Source: a virus
DNA: 47,156 nucleotides
Strand: one strand, 5' to 3'
Virus record (IMG/VR): IMGVR_UViG_3300042905_006745
Coordinates: 1-47,156 of that record
The notes beneath the pieces were generated by a model. That model saw nothing but the letters and a program-made list of their open reading frames with translations. It did no database searches and was not told where the DNA came from. The translations under genes were made by a program, and so were the position numbers. Position 1 is the first letter of the stretch, and each line of letters begins with the position of its first letter. This document shows, piece by piece, positions 23,388-33,312 of this stretch.

Positions 23388-25286
23388 ATGGCAATTCCCA
23401 ACTCAACAACAAACAGTGTCCGGACCAGAGCAAACGCTGTCAGGTTCCTGAACAGAGACTTTGAATCGTTCAGGCCACAACTTGAGGAATATGCACGGAC
23501 GTTCTTCCCGAACAAACCAACAGATTTCACGACAAACGGCTTTGGTGGTTTGCTTCTGGACTTGGCTAGCTGGATTGGCGACAACAACTCGTTCTACCTA
23601 GATCACCAGTTCTCAGAGCTCAATGCAGAAACCGCGGTGGAGCCACAGAACGTCGAAAGGCTCTTGAGAGAGGCTGGTGTGCAGATCATTGGTGCAGCGC
23701 CAGCCGTCCTGGAGAACAATGCCATATTTTATATCCGAATTCCCGGGAACGGTTCTGGGAGTTTTGACAGAACAGCGCTGCCGGTCATTCGTGGTGAAGG
23801 GAATACGACTGCGATTGCTAGCAATGGTGTTGAGTTTCAATTGCTTGAGGACGTCGACTTCACCTTGACCAAATCGGCAGATGGTACGCCCGTTGAGACG
23901 ATCACTTACACACCAGGAGATCTTGATGCAAGCACCAACCTACCACTGAACTATATCTTCAGTAAGGCAGGTACCTGCATCAGCTCTCAGACGGCTGTTG
24001 AGACGTTTGAGGTTACAGGTTTTGAGCCGTTCAAGAGAGTCACCCTCCAGAACAGAGACGTTACAGAGATCGTGTCAGTTACTGACTCTGATGGAAACGC
24101 GTACTATGAGGTCGAGTTCCTGACCCAAGGGACAGTGTTCAGGTCGACTGATCTTTCAAACATCGGTGTCACCTCATCGTTTGATGCTACCGGGCAACCC
24201 ATTGTCAAATCCGTTCTGGAAGTCGTCCCTGCCCCTTACCGGTTCTTTAAATCCACCAGCCTCGACACACGGTTCACAACCTTGACATTTGGCGGCGCAA
24301 CTGGTGATGCTGTCGACAACGACTTGATTCCTGATCCAAGCGAGGTTGCTTTGCCACTATACGGAAAACAATCATTCTCGCGGTTCGCTATCGACCCAAA
24401 CAACCTTTTCCGGACCTCGACACTCGGAGTGATTGCTGCAAATGTTACCTTGACGGTTACGTATCGCCACGGGGGTGGCTCTAGCCACAACATAGGTCCA
24501 TCAAGCCTTGCTGAGATCTCATCGCTTACAATGGATTTCCCAAACAACCCATCCCCTGCTGTAGCGTCGGCTGTCAGGCTATCTGCCGACGTCAACAACA
24601 CAGGCTGGGCTCGTGGCGGCGATGATGCGCCCACCGTAGACGATCTCAGACTGCAAATACCAACAGCAAGGGCAGCACAGGCCAGAATAGTTTCTAAGCC
24701 AGACCTCCTTGCTCGGGTTTACGGACTCCCAGCAAACTTTGGCCGGGTATACAGGGTGGCCACACACAGCAACCCAACAAATCCAAACTCATCTCTTGTT
24801 TATGTCTTGGCAAAGAGCGCCGACGGCACCTTGACAGTGGCTCCAGACCTTCTCAAGAAGAGTTTGGCAACGTACCTAAACGAGTTTCGTATGGTTGGTG
24901 AAGGCATTGATATCTTGGATGGGCAGATCATCAACCTGAAGCTCAACTACCAGATCACATGCGACACGACAACCAACCGCCAGTCTGTGTTGCAGAACTG
25001 TCAGGCCAAACTAGCAACGTTCTTCTCACAGAAGAATTTTTACATGGACCAACCGATTGCGGTTGACGATGTGAGGAACCTGATCTTCAATACCCCAGGA
25101 GTTATCGGCGTTAGAGCTCTGGAGTTTCAGAACATCACAGGCACTGTTTCTGGTCGCGAATACAGCGGCAGTCGTTTTGACGTCAACAGCAACACAGTCA
25201 ACGGCTCTTTCATTGTCCCTCCTCCTGGCGGGATTTTCGAGGTCAAGTACAAGTTTTTCGACATCGTTGGCAGGACTTCAGCTTGA
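23388..25286 (+). CDS. 6: Baseplate wedge protein gp6/baseplate-J-like
   Basis: A 632-residue protein beginning FLNRDFESFRPQLEEYARTFFP, with GGLLLDLASWIGDNNSFYLDHQFSELNAETAVEPQNVERL, the characteristic start of T4 gp6-type and baseplate_J proteins (two stretches quoted separately). The middle is beta-rich and the C-terminal part has QSVLQNCQAKLATFFSQKNFYMDQPIAVDDVRNLIF in pieces, again typical. T4 gp6 (660 residues) links wedges in a ring. It follows the gp25-like gene. Family call is firm. Confidence 0.85.
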   Translation: MAIPNSTTNSVRTRANAVRFLNRDFESFRPQLEEYARTFFPNKPTDFTTNGFGGLLLDLASWIGDNNSFYLDHQFSELNAETAVEPQNVERLLREAGVQIIGAAPAVLENNAIFYIRIPGNGSGSFDRTALPVIRGEGNTTAIASNGVEFQLLEDVDFTLTKSADGTPVETITYTPGDLDASTNLPLNYIFSKAGTCISSQTAVETFEVTGFEPFKRVTLQNRDVTEIVSVTDSDGNAYYEVEFLTQGTVFRSTDLSNIGVTSSFDATGQPIVKSVLEVVPAPYRFFKSTSLDTRFTTLTFGGATGDAVDNDLIPDPSEVALPLYGKQSFSRFAIDPNNLFRTSTLGVIAANVTLTVTYRHGGGSSHNIGPSSLAEISSLTMDFPNNPSPAVASAVRLSADVNNTGWARGGDDAPTVDDLRLQIPTARAAQARIVSKPDLLARVYGLPANFGRVYRVATHSNPTNPNSSLVYVLAKSADGTLTVAPDLLKKSLATYLNEFRMVGEGIDILDGQIINLKLNYQITCDTTTNRQSVLQNCQAKLATFFSQKNFYMDQPIAVDDVRNLIFNTPGVIGVRALEFQNITGTVSGREYSGSRFDVNSNTVNGSFIVPPPGGIFEVKYKFFDIVGRTSA

Positions 25287-25295
25287 CGGAAAGGG

Positions 25296-25324
25296 CATGA
25301 CAGCACTTTTTATAGGCTGTCATG
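25296..25324 (+). promoter_or_regulatory. 9-bp inverted repeat holding the start codon at 25322
   Basis: CATGACAGC (25296-25304) and GCTGTCATG (25316-25324) are perfect complements around the 11-base loop ACTTTTTATAG. The right arm ends with the ATG of the next gene. If folded in mRNA the start would be sealed. No Shine-Dalgarno lies outside the stem, and the loop has TATAG, which could also be a late -10 box. Confidence 0.55.
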
Positions 25325-26923
25325 TATCGAATCCTACGACCAACAGCCGACAGCTATATCACCAACAAGCTAATTCTCGGCTCTAGACCTGGAACAACGA
25401 GCTCAACTGATGCGAACGTTGGAATGGCTGGGACCATCGATCTGTTCAAGCTCTACAACGAAACAACGTTGCCATCAGGCTCTTCGGGCGTCGAGCTTTC
25501 CAGAGGCTTGGTCAAGTTTGATCTGAGCGAAGCCAGTTTCGTCACAGGATCAACGAATTTCAAAGCCTATTTCAAGATGAGCTCGGTATATGGCGGCCAG
25601 ACAACCCCATCGAACTTCAGCCTCGCAGTCTCTCCATTGGCCAAAGACTTTTCTGAAGGTGTTGGCTTTGATGTCGTCGCTTATCGCGACCTTGACGCGG
25701 TGAACTGGGTGACAGCGAGTATCAATGGTTCGACCATCACCGCGTGGACATCTGGCGGCTGTGGCTATGGTGGCGATGCGACCTCGTCGAGCCTGGACTA
25801 TATCACCTCGCTCGGCTCTGGGTCTGTTAACATGACATTCTCTCAGAGCTTTGCCACTGGGAGAGAAGATATGTTCCTCGATGTCACCCCGTATGTTTCG
25901 GCGGCAATTCACAACCAGTTAACTGATCGCGGCCTTCGTATCAGCTTCAGTGGTTCGCAAGAGACAGACACCGTCACCAGATTTGTTAAAAGGTTCAGCT
26001 CAAGACAAGCAAAGGATGCATCGAAACACCCAGCGTTGATCATTCAGTGCGAGGATTCATTCATCGACAACCAAGCGGATGCCTACCTTGACTATCCAAA
26101 CACAATAGGCGCCTACAACAACCCATTTAGCAATGCCAGGAACTTCGTTTCCGGTTCAGTTGCTGCAATTGGATCAGGCTCGGTGATCTTGGATCTGGTA
26201 GCTAGCAAGAGCGTGTACGTAACGGCGACAACCTACAGCATTTCGCACAGCGCTTCAATAACCTACTATTCATCTTCGTGGACTTACTTCTCCCAGTCTT
26301 TCACTGGCTCACAGATCACCTTTGACAATGGCAGTAGCTATCAGACTGGTTCTTACTTTGCTGATGTTTATGTGAACTCTAGAACCACTGGGCTGTCTGG
26401 CATTGCAAATGATGATGGCAGCGTGACGTTCATTCCTAAGTGGCGTCATCCATTGACGGCCTCATTTGTTTATGCAACTGGCAGTGCCATAACGATGAGG
26501 CCAGCCAACTTGGCCTTGCCTGCCTTTGGATCGACCTCCAGGAATGTTGTGGTAAACATCACGAACCTGAAGCCTGCTTACCAGCCTACTGACGTCGCCA
26601 GGATGCGTGTCTTCTTCTACGACTACGACTCGGAGCTCAGCGCGCAATACGTCAAAACTCCTCCAAAACCTAGGATATTTCCGAGCGTTGCCTGGAGTGT
26701 TATCGATTCCAACTCACAAACCACCATCATACCATTTGATGCAACATACACAAAGCTGTCATCGGACGGGGCTGGGATGTATTTCGATCTCTACATGAAA
26801 GATCTGCCGAAAAATACACCACTGGCCATCAAACTACAGGTCAGCGAAAACGTTACCGGTGGAGTCTGGTATGCGCCACAGCCACACTTTGTGCAGTTCA
26901 TCTTCAAGGTGACAGACAGATGA
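25322..26923 (+). CDS. Baseplate/tail protein with DNRLRE domain
   Basis: A 533-residue protein. Residues about 1-75 show the DNRLRE pattern: ADSYI near the start, an NVG turn (DANVGMAG), and RGLVKFDLSEA. DNRLRE domains are beta-rich modules in bacterial surface and phage structural proteins, often associated with carbohydrate contacts. The rest is beta-rich and Ser/Thr-rich. It overlaps the next gene by four bases (ATGA at 26920). The start codon lies in the hairpin at 25296-25324. A role in the baseplate or in tail fibre attachment is likely; no T4 counterpart was recognised. Confidence 0.75.
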   Translation: MYRILRPTADSYITNKLILGSRPGTTSSTDANVGMAGTIDLFKLYNETTLPSGSSGVELSRGLVKFDLSEASFVTGSTNFKAYFKMSSVYGGQTTPSNFSLAVSPLAKDFSEGVGFDVVAYRDLDAVNWVTASINGSTITAWTSGGCGYGGDATSSSLDYITSLGSGSVNMTFSQSFATGREDMFLDVTPYVSAAIHNQLTDRGLRISFSGSQETDTVTRFVKRFSSRQAKDASKHPALIIQCEDSFIDNQADAYLDYPNTIGAYNNPFSNARNFVSGSVAAIGSGSVILDLVASKSVYVTATTYSISHSASITYYSSSWTYFSQSFTGSQITFDNGSSYQTGSYFADVYVNSRTTGLSGIANDDGSVTFIPKWRHPLTASFVYATGSAITMRPANLALPAFGSTSRNVVVNITNLKPAYQPTDVARMRVFFYDYDSELSAQYVKTPPKPRIFPSVAWSVIDSNSQTTIIPFDATYTKLSSDGAGMYFDLYMKDLPKNTPLAIKLQVSENVTGGVWYAPQPHFVQFIFKVTDR

Positions 26924-29900
26924 CAACCCCTTTCTTTTCCACGACAGCGCCGTTCACATCGCCGCAAAGGCCCTCTATATTCCCAGCAGCGGTCGTCAGA
27001 GGGATCACAAGGCCAGACGGCGGACTGTCTTCCGTTGACACTCAGAACGCCCTAGATGTTTTTAACATGGCAATCGGGGAGACTGGATCCTTCAGGTACG
27101 ATGAACCTTCCCAGGGCTTGAAGAGTACGCAACAGCTAAACGTAGACTGGTCAGATTTTTCCCAGCACGTGTTCTTCAACAGCGCACAGGTCAAAGTCAA
27201 CACTGCCATCACGAAGGTCATTGACAGTTTTCCGTTCGACGGAACAAGGAAAGAGCTTGAGCTGTTCCTTGACGGCCTGACCGGATATGAACGCTATGTG
27301 CTAGAACGGTTTCCGAAGAACAAAGGATATCTTTGGTTTGTTGGATCGACATCATCACCATCACCTGTGACCGAAGGCACGTATGTCACTGTGTTGGATA
27401 GGGCAGGTTTGTCTTATCCATTGCTCACACCAAACCCCAACGGAACTTCGCGACTAGACCCTCTCAGCAGCTCGTGCACATTTCAGTTCTGGATCTGGCC
27501 AGCTTCTGGATCGGCTAATAGCGTTGTTTTTCAGAGGCTAGGAAACAACGGAACTTCTGGCGACTCGTATGGGTTTGGTTGCAACATCAGCGCCAGTGTC
27601 GGTTCAACGACCACCAACCTTCAGTTCTATGTGATCTCGGGCTCAGCAAACAATGCCATGTCAGCATCTGTCGTTGTCGACAAGATGGCATGGAGCAACG
27701 TTGCCTTTGTCTGGGATAGGGACGTGTCAGAGCTCCGGACGTATCTCAGCGGAAACCTGTATGCCTCATCGTCGACAAACATTGATATCAACAACTTGGG
27801 CCTAACAGCCAGCCTCTTGATGGGTTCTGGCAGTTCAGTGACAGCTCTGGGATTCGCGCCAGCTTCAACACTGTCCGGTGCGATTGATGATTTCAGATAT
27901 TTCAAGACTGCGCTGCCAATGGTTTCGCTGCGAGCAAACCTGAGAACAAACATATATCCGGCGTATAGCTTTGTCAGCAGTTCAGCTACCGTTGAAGAAC
28001 GTACCCTGTCTAGTGTTCCTGATGACAAGCTCAGCTTGTATTTCAAACTCAATGAGCCAGTGAGCACCTCGAACCCTGTCGTGATCGATAGCAGCGGTCA
28101 AGGTATGCATGGCTATCTCAACACCTACGCGTTTGCTACAGCCAGTGTTCGAAACTATCAAACAGCAAGTTTGCCATCCGGCGAGTCACCTATGCTCTAT
28201 GAGCGTACTGGATCTTGTCCAGTCCTTTTCCCAGATCACCCAGACGTTGTTTCGCTGCGCACTGAACTCCTCACAGATGCAGTTTCATATGATGCAGAGA
28301 ATCCAAGTCATATTGTCAAGTTGATCCCCGCACAGTATCTGCAATATGGCAAGACATTGTTCGCTCTAGAAACTGAAGAGGGCGAACTCAATGATCTCTC
28401 TTACGGAACAACTCCTAGGACTGCGGAGCTTGGCTCGACACAAACCATTCTGAGCGTTCTGTACCTTTGGGCTAGCTTTTTCGACGAGTTGAAGCTGTAC
28501 ATTGACGCATTCTCTTCTCTGAGATATGTCGACTACAACGACTCAGACACAACCCCAGATATTTTCTTGCAATCGTTGGCATCGCATTATGGCATTGAAC
28601 TGCCAGCCATCTTTGCCGGTTCGAACCTTGATCAGTTCATCAATGGAAACAACCTGGACCCGGATCTGATCGATTCTCCTCTGAGTCTCAAATCCATTCA
28701 GAACATGATCTGGAAAAGGATCTTGATCAACGTCAACGATATTTTGAAAAGCAAAGGCACAATCCACTCTCTTCGAAGTGCTTTGGCGGCGGTTGGTATT
28801 GACAGCTCAAACATCTTCCGGTTCAGAGAGCATGGAGGTCCAACGCGGATTAACTTGCTCCAGGCAGAGGACAAACTGCGAGAGTCTAGATCTGAGATTG
28901 CTACAATGGTTGACTTTGTCAGTGGCGGTTACTTCCAGAGCGTGCCACTTAGCGCTAGCCGTATAGAACCTGGGATTCCATCGATGAGTGGCAGCTTTGT
29001 CGTTGATTCGCTTGGAAGAAATGTTGGCACAACAGCAGTTTCCGATGCATCTCTGGTCAGCGGATCATGGACGGTCGAAGCTACCTGGAGATTCCCAAGG
29101 TCCGTACGGACGCCAGTCAGCCAGAGTTTGATCAGGCTAGAAACAAGCGCCTCGAACAACACACACAACATTCTTTGCAACCTGTTTGCTGTCTCAGGCT
29201 CTGCGCAGGCCGGGAACAAGCTTGTTCTGTTCGCTCAGCCATGTTCTGGTGCTGGTACCACAACAGCTTTGACAATGTCCATTGATGGCGTTGATGTGTT
29301 TGATGGACAGCAATGGAACGTGTCATTTGGCCGCGAGAGGTTTGATCTGACGCCAGATCCTTCATATTCAGGAGTTTCTAGCTCGTGGTTTCTTCGCGTG
29401 GCCAGAGCGAACATGGGGAACATCATCCAATCCGAAGTAACGTCAAGCTATTTCTTCGACACTTCAGGTGTGTATTGCGGCTTGCAGTCAACCTCGTCCT
29501 TGAACAACATCAACAATGGATGTTTCCTGGCCTTTGGTGATCCTGCTGGAGATGTCAATTTTAACAGCGCATATCTGTTCGCTAACCAGACCGTTTCCAG
29601 CTCGCTGAGCTGTTCGGCCAAGATGGGACAGCTAAGGTTCTGGAGCAAAGCTTTGGCCGAGGAGGAATGGTATGAGCACGTGCGAAACTTCAAGTCGCTC
29701 GGCGTGATCGATCCGACGCGAAACTTCAACTTTGTTTCTTCATCGTCCGGATCATTCGCAAGGGTTCGCGCGGATTGGTCGACCGATCAGATCGTGACGC
29801 GGTCTGCTGTGGATGGTAGGATTGATCTGTTTGACTTTAGCGGCAACAACCTAGTGGCCTCTGGCTCCAACTTCCCAGTGGATTTCCAGGTGATCAAGCC

Positions 29901-30504
29901 CGAGCGTTTCTTCTACACGTTCATCACGCCAAATTATGACGAGAGCGTGACGTCTCAGAAGGTCCGCGTGAGAAGTTTCACAGATCCTGAGCAGTTCATA
30001 TACTCTGACGATACAGACGTGGCGTTGGCGCCTGTCACGCAACTGGTCGGCGAACAGTCACCAAAGGACGATGCCTACTTCAGCATCGACTTCAGTCTCG
30101 TTGATGCCTTGAACCAGGACATGATGAGCATGTTCTCCACGTATGATTCAATCAACAATGCGATAGGTGCGCCGAACACAATGTTTGCCCAGAGCTATCC
30201 GGACATGGACACCTTGCAGGAGGTGTATTTCAACAGGCTGACAAACAAGGTCAATGTGCGTGGCTATTTCCAGTTCTACAAGTGGTTTAACACCAACATC
30301 AGCGGATTGGTGTACCAGCTAATTCCTTTCCGGACAAAGTTCGACGGGATCAACTACGTGATCGAGCCACACATGCTGGAGCGGGCAAAGGTTGATTATC
30401 GTTTCGAAGACATGTACGTCAGATATGCCGACAACAATTCGCCGCTGAAAAACAATGGCGCAATTGCTTTGCAACAGTTCCGCGGACTTCTTAGGAGATA
30501 CTGA
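26920..30504 (+). CDS. Large tail/baseplate protein with two lectin-like domains
   Basis: A 1194-residue protein. Near residue 100 it has FPFDGTRKELELFLDGLTGYER, a segment I associate with large phage tail proteins. Residues about 187-332 form a ConA/LamG-like domain (FQFWIWPASG, WSNVAFVWD, IDDFRYFKTAL). Around 595-628, WKRILINVNDILKSKGTIHSLRSALAAVGI resembles the phage tail protein I pattern. A second ConA-like domain covers about 714-905 (WTVEATWRF to GQLRFWSKAL). A baseplate scaffold with sugar-binding modules is likely; no enzyme motif is visible. AAGGTG precedes the coupled start. Confidence 0.75.
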   Translation: MTTPFFSTTAPFTSPQRPSIFPAAVVRGITRPDGGLSSVDTQNALDVFNMAIGETGSFRYDEPSQGLKSTQQLNVDWSDFSQHVFFNSAQVKVNTAITKVIDSFPFDGTRKELELFLDGLTGYERYVLERFPKNKGYLWFVGSTSSPSPVTEGTYVTVLDRAGLSYPLLTPNPNGTSRLDPLSSSCTFQFWIWPASGSANSVVFQRLGNNGTSGDSYGFGCNISASVGSTTTNLQFYVISGSANNAMSASVVVDKMAWSNVAFVWDRDVSELRTYLSGNLYASSSTNIDINNLGLTASLLMGSGSSVTALGFAPASTLSGAIDDFRYFKTALPMVSLRANLRTNIYPAYSFVSSSATVEERTLSSVPDDKLSLYFKLNEPVSTSNPVVIDSSGQGMHGYLNTYAFATASVRNYQTASLPSGESPMLYERTGSCPVLFPDHPDVVSLRTELLTDAVSYDAENPSHIVKLIPAQYLQYGKTLFALETEEGELNDLSYGTTPRTAELGSTQTILSVLYLWASFFDELKLYIDAFSSLRYVDYNDSDTTPDIFLQSLASHYGIELPAIFAGSNLDQFINGNNLDPDLIDSPLSLKSIQNMIWKRILINVNDILKSKGTIHSLRSALAAVGIDSSNIFRFREHGGPTRINLLQAEDKLRESRSEIATMVDFVSGGYFQSVPLSASRIEPGIPSMSGSFVVDSLGRNVGTTAVSDASLVSGSWTVEATWRFPRSVRTPVSQSLIRLETSASNNTHNILCNLFAVSGSAQAGNKLVLFAQPCSGAGTTTALTMSIDGVDVFDGQQWNVSFGRERFDLTPDPSYSGVSSSWFLRVARANMGNIIQSEVTSSYFFDTSGVYCGLQSTSSLNNINNGCFLAFGDPAGDVNFNSAYLFANQTVSSSLSCSAKMGQLRFWSKALAEEEWYEHVRNFKSLGVIDPTRNFNFVSSSSGSFARVRADWSTDQIVTRSAVDGRIDLFDFSGNNLVASGSNFPVDFQVIKPERFFYTFITPNYDESVTSQKVRVRSFTDPEQFIYSDDTDVALAPVTQLVGEQSPKDDAYFSIDFSLVDALNQDMMSMFSTYDSINNAIGAPNTMFAQSYPDMDTLQEVYFNRLTNKVNVRGYFQFYKWFNTNISGLVYQLIPFRTKFDGINYVIEPHMLERAKVDYRFEDMYVRYADNNSPLKNNGAIALQQFRGLLRRY

Positions 30505-30510
30505 ACGGAC

Positions 30511-31611
30511 ATGACAACCAACAACTCATCACTTATCCAGCCGTTCAATGACCTTCAGGATCAGTTCTATGGAATCGTTCAGAACAGGCCACAAGATAAC
30601 AGCTACTACACCGGCTCCATCAACACGCTGGAGTTTGACAACTATCGCGATGGCCTCTATCTCCGGACTGTCAATGACTATTTCAAGAGCGATCAAGTAA
30701 AACTAACCGTTCTTCCAACGGTTTTAGGGTTTGTCGACGAGCCCAATGGCAACATCAACCACTCGCATGCAGAATGGGAGATCCTTGGCGTGTCATCTGT
30801 GCACAGCTACGCTGTCAACGGTGACTCTGTTGCGTTCCCAGACCAGATTCAAGGAGTTGACCAACATGAATACACCGGCAGCGTCAACATTCCTGGCACA
30901 GTCAGATATCTTCAGCAAAGCACACTAGTCCAGTCAGAAGTTATCACTGCAATCACAGTCTATCCATTCTTTGTTGATTCTCAGAACAGGCCAGAGTTCA
31001 ATGGCTATGTGATCGAGCCCTTTCCACTTTACACTGGCTTTTTGAGGTTTGTTTTGAATCCTCTGGCGGCACAGACGGGAATTCGCGGGAGCACCTTTCT
31101 GGGCTTGGACAATGCAGAAGATGCCAACCCACTTGGCTCGCTGGGAGTTGGGTTTGGTGCACAGAGGAATGCAGGGTCAGTTGCCGAATATCAAACCATC
31201 GAGCCCAGGCCATTCGTCGATTCTGGTGCCGACATGATCATCGTCAAATCAGATGGCATGTTTGTTGGAAAAACGACACAGAGGGACAACGACGTCCTTT
31301 CTCCAGTCTCGTGCAGCCATCTCGCCCCGTGGCGTGATGAATATTCAGGCAAATCCTTCGTGGACATCTTGGCAGGAGATCGCCGCGAATCCCTTCTAGC
31401 ACTCCTAGGCAAATCACTGCCTTCCTCACACAACCCAGACGTTTCGCTGCCATACTATGCAGCCGCTGGTTACGAATTTGGTGACGATCTAAACATGGAA
31501 CAAACTCGTGATTCAAGGTCATTCTCATCGGGCTGGACAAGTGATCTGAGCTATAATCAGAACAGCCTCTATGGAACCGATTCCGTTGCATATTCTGGGT
31601 ATATGAGATGA
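30511..31611 (+). CDS. Structural protein of unknown type, 366 aa
   Basis: A beta-rich protein with many Ser, Asn and aromatic residues and no enzyme or membrane motif. AGGAG lies about 12 bases before its start. It is tightly packed with neighbours (six-base gap, then a four-base ATGA overlap), so it belongs to the baseplate/tail operon. The C-terminal 60 residues are Ser/Tyr-rich and probably flexible. No family recognised. Confidence 0.85.
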   Translation: MTTNNSSLIQPFNDLQDQFYGIVQNRPQDNSYYTGSINTLEFDNYRDGLYLRTVNDYFKSDQVKLTVLPTVLGFVDEPNGNINHSHAEWEILGVSSVHSYAVNGDSVAFPDQIQGVDQHEYTGSVNIPGTVRYLQQSTLVQSEVITAITVYPFFVDSQNRPEFNGYVIEPFPLYTGFLRFVLNPLAAQTGIRGSTFLGLDNAEDANPLGSLGVGFGAQRNAGSVAEYQTIEPRPFVDSGADMIIVKSDGMFVGKTTQRDNDVLSPVSCSHLAPWRDEYSGKSFVDILAGDRRESLLALLGKSLPSSHNPDVSLPYYAAAGYEFGDDLNMEQTRDSRSFSSGWTSDLSYNQNSLYGTDSVAYSGYMR

Positions 31612-33305
31612 GCACCAAGAACACCAAGAACTCACGTCTTCGAGGTTTGCCAGCGAAGTTGTCGGCGAATGAACTGGCCAACATGTCAGGCAGTTTCCCA
31701 ACGATTGCTCGCACCGTACTAGATAATCGTAACGGCAAAGCGCCAGTGATCTTCAGCGACGACAGGACAGAGCGCATCTTGCCAGTTGGCCAGAGCCGCA
31801 GGATTGTTTATCCTCTTGGAATGACGCCAGAAGCTATCAGTTCGAGCATTGATGCTGGGCTGAGAGCCGTTCTTATTCCAGAGGGCTCAATCAGTGTTGT
31901 TGTGCCGGAACAGTCGATGGAGTTTGGAACAACGGATTTCTTTGTCCAACCAAGCTATTCTGCCCCTTCACAGAATCTTGAGCCATGGTCCGACTGCGCC
32001 AATCCAGAGAGCGATCAAGGCTCGTTTGAGAATCGATTCTATGCCACTGGTTCTGCCGTGTCTGACATTGGCTTTGGGTTCACGTCGCCTCTGAGAAGCA
32101 AGACAAAGATCGAAATTGATCTCACCCCCTCAGCCGTGCACAGTGTTTCCTGCCTGACGACCTCCGGGGCCGTGAACAACGTGAACCATCCAATGTCCTA
32201 TTGGAACAATGACAGGAAATTGTTTGAGGGGATTGGTACAGGCAAGGCACTGTACAGCTATCCAAACACCCTGAACGGTTTGCGGTCATTTCTCGACGAA
32301 CAAACGCTTGGTTTTGCAGCGTCGATTGACAATGCTAGCAGCATCACAGGTTTCGCGGCGGGCCAATACAACCTCTATGGGAGAGTGTTTGATGACGCTG
32401 GTTTTCCATTCCATCCTAAGTTCATCCCCACCTCTTCTCAGTGCATTTCCCTTTCAGACAGGATCACAGAGCCGTTCCTTCTAGAAAAAGTTGTGTATGA
32501 GTTTTCTGGATCGTTGAAGGTCGACACCGGCAATTCGAATACCGCAATATGGACATGGTTCTTGCTCAACAAAAGGCCGTTCCTCTCCGGATCAGTCACC
32601 AAGGCTCAGACGGTCGATTATCTCGTTGGCGGTGCTGGTACTGTTAGCTCTTTCACGACCTCCAGCTTCACTGGTCAGCACTATGTTGATATCATCGACT
32701 ATGCCCAGGTCGCCGTGAGTGCCAGTGGAGACACGAGCAATTACCTTTGCCGCGAATCAACGGTGCTGACACCATGGCCTTCGATCTGGACAGGTACTGC
32801 CAGTGCAAAGCAGCTAATACTCAGTAGCTCATGCAAAAACCCTGTCTCTTATGACGCCGGTTTGCTCACATCATTCTCCGGAGCTCTGGGCGGCTATCGC
32901 GCCTTTGTCCCGACATTGGATCGATCAGGGCGGAATGCTGGTTTGACCGACTCCAATGGCCGTGAATGGCTGAACTCCAACGCCAAATCAACAGTTGCAG
33001 GCACTGGGTCATACTCGATTGGGGCTGGGACGGTTACGTTTGAGATCAACGACTTCTATTCGAAGATCAATCCCTATGTCTTGATGCCGGGCGATCAACT
33101 TACGGTCGGTTTTCAGTTGCCGTGGGATCGATTTGGCGGAATGACATCAACTAGCTTTGAATTTGCTGCGTCAGGGATCAACAAGGTCATCCTGTATGGT
33201 AGCTTGCTTCGTTTTGATCCGACCTCAGGGCAGTTGGTCGAAGCTGACGATGGTTTAAACCAAAACCTGACCAGCAACGCTATTCACGAGGAGATTGTTA
33301 GCTAA
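31608..33305 (+). CDS. Structural protein of unknown type, 565 aa
   Basis: Translation is coupled to the gene upstream by ATGA (31608-31611). Residues 1-60 are basic (KNTKNSRLRGLPAKL), followed by beta-rich sequence. Distinct segments are PFLLEKVVYEFSGSL (about 295) and, near the C-terminus, PYVLMPGDQLTVGFQLPWDRF and GINKVILYGSLLRF, a pattern that I have the impression recurs in virion proteins of large phages. A beta-sandwich baseplate or fibre-anchor protein is likely; no exact role can be given. Confidence 0.8.
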   Translation: MSTKNTKNSRLRGLPAKLSANELANMSGSFPTIARTVLDNRNGKAPVIFSDDRTERILPVGQSRRIVYPLGMTPEAISSSIDAGLRAVLIPEGSISVVVPEQSMEFGTTDFFVQPSYSAPSQNLEPWSDCANPESDQGSFENRFYATGSAVSDIGFGFTSPLRSKTKIEIDLTPSAVHSVSCLTTSGAVNNVNHPMSYWNNDRKLFEGIGTGKALYSYPNTLNGLRSFLDEQTLGFAASIDNASSITGFAAGQYNLYGRVFDDAGFPFHPKFIPTSSQCISLSDRITEPFLLEKVVYEFSGSLKVDTGNSNTAIWTWFLLNKRPFLSGSVTKAQTVDYLVGGAGTVSSFTTSSFTGQHYVDIIDYAQVAVSASGDTSNYLCRESTVLTPWPSIWTGTASAKQLILSSSCKNPVSYDAGLLTSFSGALGGYRAFVPTLDRSGRNAGLTDSNGREWLNSNAKSTVAGTGSYSIGAGTVTFEINDFYSKINPYVLMPGDQLTVGFQLPWDRFGGMTSTSFEFAASGINKVILYGSLLRFDPTSGQLVEADDGLNQNLTSNAIHEEIVS

Positions 33306-33312
33306 CAAAACC

